From Massospora cicadina (lineage: Eukaryota > Entomophthoromycota > Entomophthoromycetes > Entomophthorales > Entomophthoraceae): a stretch of 64,000 nt of DNA. Location: the NCBI GenBank assembly GCA_022478985.1, contig JAKSZP010012181.1, positions 1-64,000 of the forward strand, given 5' to 3'. The notes below the pieces were generated by a model that saw nothing but the letters and a program-made list of their open reading frames with translations, made no database searches and was not told the origin of the DNA. Below are positions 58,991-64,000 of the stretch, in pieces (positions within the stretch are counted from its first letter, which is position 1; the number at the start of each line of letters is the position of its first letter). A program made the position numbers and the translations under genes.

Positions 58991-59077
58991 GCTGCTAACA
59001 CCCGCGCTGGTGTGAAAGCCCATGGGGACCTTGAAGAGGCTGGTGGGCCTGGGGGCCCACCCCCTCGCACCTAAGAT

Positions 59078-62000
59078 GTGATGGGGGAAACCTTCACTCT
59101 AGGGACGTTGAATATCGCCAGACTCAAGGCCTCCCCATCCCGGGCTAGGAAACTGAGTTTTTACAACACAATTTACCCGTGGATATCCTGGCCATCCAGG
59201 AGTCCCACTGTCCATGAGGTTCTGAGGAAGCTTGGAAAACAATGCTCCTCCCATCCCTATCCTTTTGGTTGAAGCACTGTGGGGTGCTAATTCAGAAAAA
59301 TAAATTTTTTCAAATTCACATCCTCAGAAACATTCCTAAATGGATGAGTGCTCGTTGTCACCTTCTCGTGGGCTGATGTTGTGCACGCAATTGTCAACAT
59401 CTATGCCCCAAATGGTGCACATGAGCATCAGGAATTTTTCTTGTCGGTCAAATCCCTCCCGCTACCCCCTGATTCTTTCCTAGTTGGCGACATGAACTGT
59501 TGGCTAACCTCGCCAACAGACCGGTGGCCTCCCTCACCCCACACCCCACAGGGTCACGTAGAACTACGCGTTCTAAAAGCCACCCTTAGGTTAATGGATG
59601 CGCTGCCATGACATGCCCCAACTGCTCGAAAACATGATGCGTCCCCACGTCCACAATGGCCAATTAAGGTCCATGACCTGCATCAACCTTATTCTAGCAC
59701 CGGCGAAATTCCAACCCCACATCTCCCACTTCAAAACAACGAAAATGGAATTCTCTGACCACCGACTGGTCTCAATAACATACCACTTACCCGTCACAGT
59801 TGCAAAGGCCCCCCACATTGGTGCAAAATCTGCCCCCCAGAGCTCGCGTCGCCAGGATTTTCCACATGGGTGGAAGAGGCAACTTTGGCAAAATCATTTG
59901 TTACACCATTTTGTGTGGACCCCATTTCCACATGGGCAACTTTCAAAGAGGACACCATCCGCCACTATTGCCATCTCTTCTCCAGATGCTCACGAGCCAC
60001 ATCGGTGGTTATCTCGCGCGCTCTGGTGGAATTGGCCCACTTGGAGCTCAACATCCCAGCCACAGGATATAGCCCTGCATGGGGCTGGAAGTGGGCGGAG
60101 GCAGCCGCCCACCTCAACGCACTTGAAAGGCAACACAAACATCAGGTTTATGTCTAATACAGGGCCACACGCATCACTAAAGGCAACAAGTGCACCGCAT
60201 ACTTCTTTAAAAGATTTTTTGCACCATGCCAGAGCGTAGCCTGCACACAGGTGCAAAGATCAGATAATTCCATTGTGGACACACCGGCTGAAGAGGCAAT
60301 TAAAATGCAAAGATATTACTCCGAGTTATACCGAGCTGAACCAATTCAGCTGGCCAAAATGGCGGAATTTCTCAACTGAGCTCATATCTGCATCATTTTC
60401 TGATACCCAGAAATAATAAATTTAATTACTCCGAATGAATTATGGACAGCCATTCATGGTGCGCCTAACCAAAAATGCCCAGGCCCAGATGGCATTCCAT
60501 ATGAGTTCTACAAAAAATATTTCAAATATATATCCCCATTGCTGCTAGCCTCACTTAACCAAAGCCTGTTGGAAACGCGCCTTCTACCAGGAGGACATGA
60601 GGCCTTTACAGTCACACTCTTCAAGAAAGGGGATAAGCTTGACTTAGCCAACTGGCGCCCCATTTCTCTAACAAACACAGACACCAAAGTTTTAACAAAA
60701 ATAATGGCTAACCATTTAGGGACTGTAGCATCTGCCAACATCTCCCCAGAACAATTTGGTTTCATCCACAGAAGGTCAATTTGGGATAACGTGCACCCCG
60801 TGGCTAATGCATGTCAATCCACAGCCTCTGAGGCACTGGTATTCTTGGACCAACAAAAGGCTATGATAGAGTAAACTGGGAATACCTAAGGGCCTGCCTC
60901 CATCAATTCCGCCTACCCCCCGCTTCATCAACTGGGTGATGCTGCTCACGGAATCTGCAACAATGGCAGTGCGTGGCCCAGGCTTCCTAATGGAAGTAGT
61001 CCGCCCTCAAAGGGGCTTGCGACAAGGGGACCCCCTCAGCCCACTCTTATACAACTTCAGCCTTGACCCACTACTGCGAAATGTGAATGCCCAACTCACT
61101 GGGGTCCATGTGCCAGGCCAAACCCCAGTCAAAATGATGGCATTTGCAGATGACTGCGTGATGGGGGTGTCTAATAACAAAGATGCACGCGCGCTTGAAG
61201 CCCTCATCCAAGAATATTCCCGGGTAAGCAACGCAGCACTGAACGCCTCCAAAACTGAAATCATCCTCCTTGGTTGGTTTCAGAACTGCTGGGCCCCAGC
61301 AATTAGTTCCCAACCCAGCCCATCTGCTCACCCACGTCCACGCCTTACTAACTCAACACACACCACTCCACTGGTGCTCCCCTTTGTGCCACGTCCTACC
61401 ATAGGACTGGTGCGCCATCTGGGCGTGTGGATGGAGGCAGGCGGATATGCGTCAGCAGTAATGGAGTGCCATATACTGGACAACGTGACGAAGCGAATTG
61501 CATCTCTCAGAGCCCACCCTACTACCCTCACTGGCAGGGTTGTTCTTGCCAACTCTATGCTCCTATCCAAAGTCTGTTTTGGAGCTCACGCCATCCCCTT
61601 CTCCCCAGGCTTTTTCAAATCCTTGTATGCCCTTCTGCAAGGATGGCTGTGGTCAGGCCGCCCTCCACCATTACGGCTAGAGGTCATGTTTGGCCCTCAT
61701 CATCAAGGTGGCATGGGCCTGCTGGACTTCAAAGCCCATGCTGCCAAGATCCTGGGCACCTGGATCGCGGCTGTCACTGCTCCTACACTCCCATCCCAAC
61801 ACTGGTCCCACGCGGCCCACTCCAACTTCTCCTAAGCATTGGGACTCAAAAATCCATCAAACCCCCACTCCCTGATGAAATACCTCGCATCACACACATC
61901 GGCCACAGGTCCTCACGGGACTAAAACCCACTACAAATGAATCCTACTCTCCATGCGAAGCGCAGAGTGGAGAATTCATATTAGTGGACATACAACCCAA

Positions 62001-62740
62001 AGAGGCCGCCCCTCTCCTCAGTTCACACAAGAGGTACAGGGGCTACCCATCCATGATAACGTGATCCCCATTCAGCCCCATGTCCTATCCAGGGTGGACT
62101 ACCTGGACATGATGGACATCCCATACTCCATTGAGACCCAAAAAACTATCTGGAAATATGCACACCATCCTCTGTTGCAGCCTCAAGTCTTCTCCCATGT
62201 GTGGCGCTGCCTGAGGCGGGTGTATCATACAGCTGAGCGCTCTAATGCTTTACACTCATCCTGTGTTGTGTGTGGCCAGTATGGAACGCTGTTCCACCGC
62301 CTGGAGAAGTGCCCCACCTCTAAAGTGATATGGCGCGAAGTTCAACGTCTGCTGGGCCAGGATCAAACGCATCCCTTCAGTCTGTCAAGAGATATGTTTG
62401 CTTCATCAATGGCCTCCCCCTTCCACCCTCCCTCCGTGCTCTGGTGGTCACAATCGCCATGTGGACTATCCACACGATTGTCTTGGATGCCATCGCTGGC
62501 CCCATCCCCACCCTCCCAGAAGCTGTCCACAGATTCTGGTCTCATTTGGTGGACCACTTTCAGGCGTGGATGTTTGGATACCTCCCACCGCGTCGCTGAC
62601 AGCTGGTCTCCTCCTGGTTCCCAGTTTGGTTCATCAAATCAGACCCCTTCCTCCACACGTGCTCAATAGTGGCTATGGCCCCTTCACACGTTCCCTCCCC
62701 CTCCCCATAAGTGGCGTTCCCGCTGGCAACAAGAGATAGC
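59078..62740 (+). pseudogene. LINE A4 ORF2 (endonuclease, RT, zinc finger)
   Basis: Endonuclease: TFTLGTLNIARLKA at 59085, VGDMNCWL near 59482 (GDMN instead of GDFN) and FSDHRLVSI near 59752. RT: CPGPDGIPYEFYKKYF (60477), KKGDKLDLANWRPISL, QFGFIHRRSIWDNVHP, FLDQQKA, then after a 1-bp deletion near 60858 LRQGDPLSPLLYNFSLDPLL and FADDCVMGVSNN (61143). The connection domain runs to 61835. The zinc finger near 62258-62313 is CVVCGQYGTLFHRLEKC. Frame 61953-62669 continues to the C-terminus. Confidence 0.86.
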
Positions 62741-62860
62741 ATCGCTTCTCTGGGGTGCCTCCCCTGGTACTAAGTTTGTCTTTCCTGAGTCATATTCGGA
62801 AGCGTCCATCCCATGGTCAGCCTTCCCTGCAATAAATTTAAAATCATTCAACCTCCCTCC

Positions 62861-63211
62861 CCTCAGAGGCATCAAAGAAGAGCTTGCAATTCACAACCTG
62901 AGGCTTAATGAATAATAAAGAAAAAAATGAAAAAAATGAAATATTTTCTAATTTTTTTCTTTTTCTCTTTTTTTTAATTAATTTTTTTTCTTTTTCTCTT
63001 TTTTAAAAATATAATAAAACATTTCTTTAACATATATAGACATTAATCTTATTTTTAATTAATTCTTTATATATTTAGATTATTATTTTTTTCTTTTTTT
63101 AGTATAATATATATTTATTATATATTTATTATTATTATTTATTTATTTATAATTATTATTATTACTATTGTTATTGTTATTGTTATTATTACTATTATTA
63201 TTATAATTTAA

Positions 63212-63242
<31 letters not shown>
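62861..63242. repeat. AT-rich simple sequence including a (TTA)n tract
   Basis: After about 45 bp of unique DNA the sequence becomes A/T only. It has poly-pyrimidine TTTTTCTTTTTCTCTTTT repeats (62940-63003) and a TTA/ATT microsatellite, nearly perfect from about 63208 to 63247, directly before the LINE-F start. No coding sequence. Confidence 0.88.
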
Positions 63243-63248
<6 letters not shown>

Positions 63249-64000
63249 TCTCATAAGCATCATTTTTATAGAGCAAAGGAAGATTCAAGTTGAACTTAAA
63301 CATTTAATAATTGATACAGAAGGAAAAGATGCACAACCCCAATCAGAAGTCCTGGGCAAACATTGCAAAGGGAGGTAACTCCAATAACATGGCGTACCCC
63401 AAGGGCATCAAACACTCCCACAAGGAGCTACTGCTAAGCCATGCGAACCAGACCAAATGACAGATGCAAGTCCCTACTAAAGGGTACTTGAAAATGCTGC
63501 ACAAGCATATGCTTTATAATAATATCCGCCATTCACTCCCCTCCTCCCCCATTAAGCATGGGGTCAGAGTGAATTTCAGGGTCAAACTCCCAGGGATCTT
63601 GTTGGTGATCACAGAAAAAAGAAAAATTTATTTCAAAAATGCTGTTTTTATTAAGCAAGAATTCTGTTGAGGATTTGTAAAATTGGCTTTGCCACAGTGG
63701 AGCAGGCAGACGCTGCATCAAAGGTCATCATTGCGGTAACCATCAAAGGCATGCCCACCACATTAAGGTACACCGCACCCGCTGGAACAAGGAGAATGAT
63801 CTTTTCATCTCCTTTGAAGACCTCCCAACCAATCTCCCCCATGACTTTGTCAAAGTGGAGCTAATCAAAGGCCTTGAGGAGTACAGAAGAGTAAAGCAGT
63901 TTGAGCTGCAGTGCTTCTACCTCATGCCAGAACTCTGCAGCGGAAAGGTGATTGCAGTTATTGACCCCAAGCCTGAAGTAGAAGCTGACCCCAACCTAAT
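63243..64000 (+). mobile_element. LINE-F: 5' end, cut by the window edge
   Basis: It starts ATTTCTCATAAGCATCATTTTT, the LINE 5' terminus with one change, immediately after the (TTA)n tract. It continues into ORF1 and off the window. The nearest relative is A2. Confidence 0.75.
63335..64000 (+). pseudogene. LINE-F ORF1, partial
   Basis: The N-terminus reads NPNQKSWANIAKGGNSNN, with the SWAN block shared with LINE-G. Near 63670 GFATVEQADAASKVI matches the RRM-like strand of A2 (GFETADEADAAAKI). After a frameshift the text NDLFISFEDLPTNLPHDFVKVELIKGLEEYRRVKQFEL and LMPELCSGKVIAVIDPKPEVEADP is clearly collinear with A2 ORF1. The CCHC region lies beyond the window. Confidence 0.75.

Larger units (their letters stand above)
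57576..62842 (+). mobile_element. LINE A4: full-length LINE
   Basis: It is flanked by an imperfect duplication starting ATCATCCAACCTC (57559) and ATCATTCAACCTC (62843). It starts ACTTTTCTTTCTCGTTGC then AAACACTTTTGCAA and ends GTCCATCCCATGGTCAGCC with an AATAAATTTAAA tail. It is the best preserved of the A1/A3/A4 group. Confidence 0.88.

Noticed and set aside
63120..63247. CRISPR-like or satellite array
   Set aside because: It is a simple TTA/ATT microsatellite without spacers or a longer unit.

Overview
The window is eukaryotic repeat-rich DNA, most likely from a fungus with a large transposon-loaded genome. The evidence is two-ORF LINEs with RRM-like/CCHC ORF1 and an endonuclease-RT-zinc-finger ORF2, Ty3/gypsy elements without a chromodomain, a mariner-type element and tRNA-like short elements. 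There are no bacterial-style operons. The exact lineage cannot be fixed from the sequence: early-diverging fungi such as Entomophthorales and rusts are both possible. I found no convincing host gene. Nearly all of the 64 kb can be assigned to retroelements, most carrying frameshifts and stops.

Layout. 1-3514: a minus-strand Ty3 element (Gy1) lacking protease and most of RT, inserted in a minus-strand LINE (LINE-G, 3515-6225). 6271-6880: two tRNA-like SINE copies. 6527-19508: a decayed plus-strand Ty3 element (Gy3) carrying a SINE, a small LINE-like insert (N3), an ORF1-only LINE derivative (N1) and a full-length minus-strand LINE (A1). 19509-20815: AT-rich DNA with one unidentified protein remnant (X1). 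20818-26610: a fold-back mariner-type element split by LINE A2. 27041-33219: an LTR-like promoter region and second X remnant (X2) split by LINE A3. 33231-51397: an old minus-strand Ty3 element (Gy4), interrupted by a structurally complete Ty3 element (Gy2, 35041-42380) and, in its LTR, by the ORF1-only LINE derivative N2, itself split by LINE-B (44324-50770). 51537-55848: LINE-D. 55849-57400: a minus-strand LTR plus internal remnant. 57576-62842: LINE A4. 62905-63250: simple AT sequence. 63243-64000: 5' part of LINE-F.

How the parts relate. The LINEs appear to be the mobilising machinery. All full-length LINEs, and ORF1-only N2, share a pyrimidine-rich 5' terminus followed by ATCACTTTT. Two kinds of 3' tail occur. 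LINE-A tails are shared with N1 and N2, and more weakly with the SINEs. The LINE-B tail is shared with N3 and with a 29-bp micro-insertion. This suggests that non-autonomous elements are copied in trans through tail recognition. Three Ty3 elements (Gy1, Gy2, Gy4) share nearly the same primer-binding site, implying a common tRNA primer. Nesting gives a relative chronology: Gy4, then N2, then LINE-B; Gy3 before its SINE, N3, N1 and A1; mariner before A2; X2 before A3.
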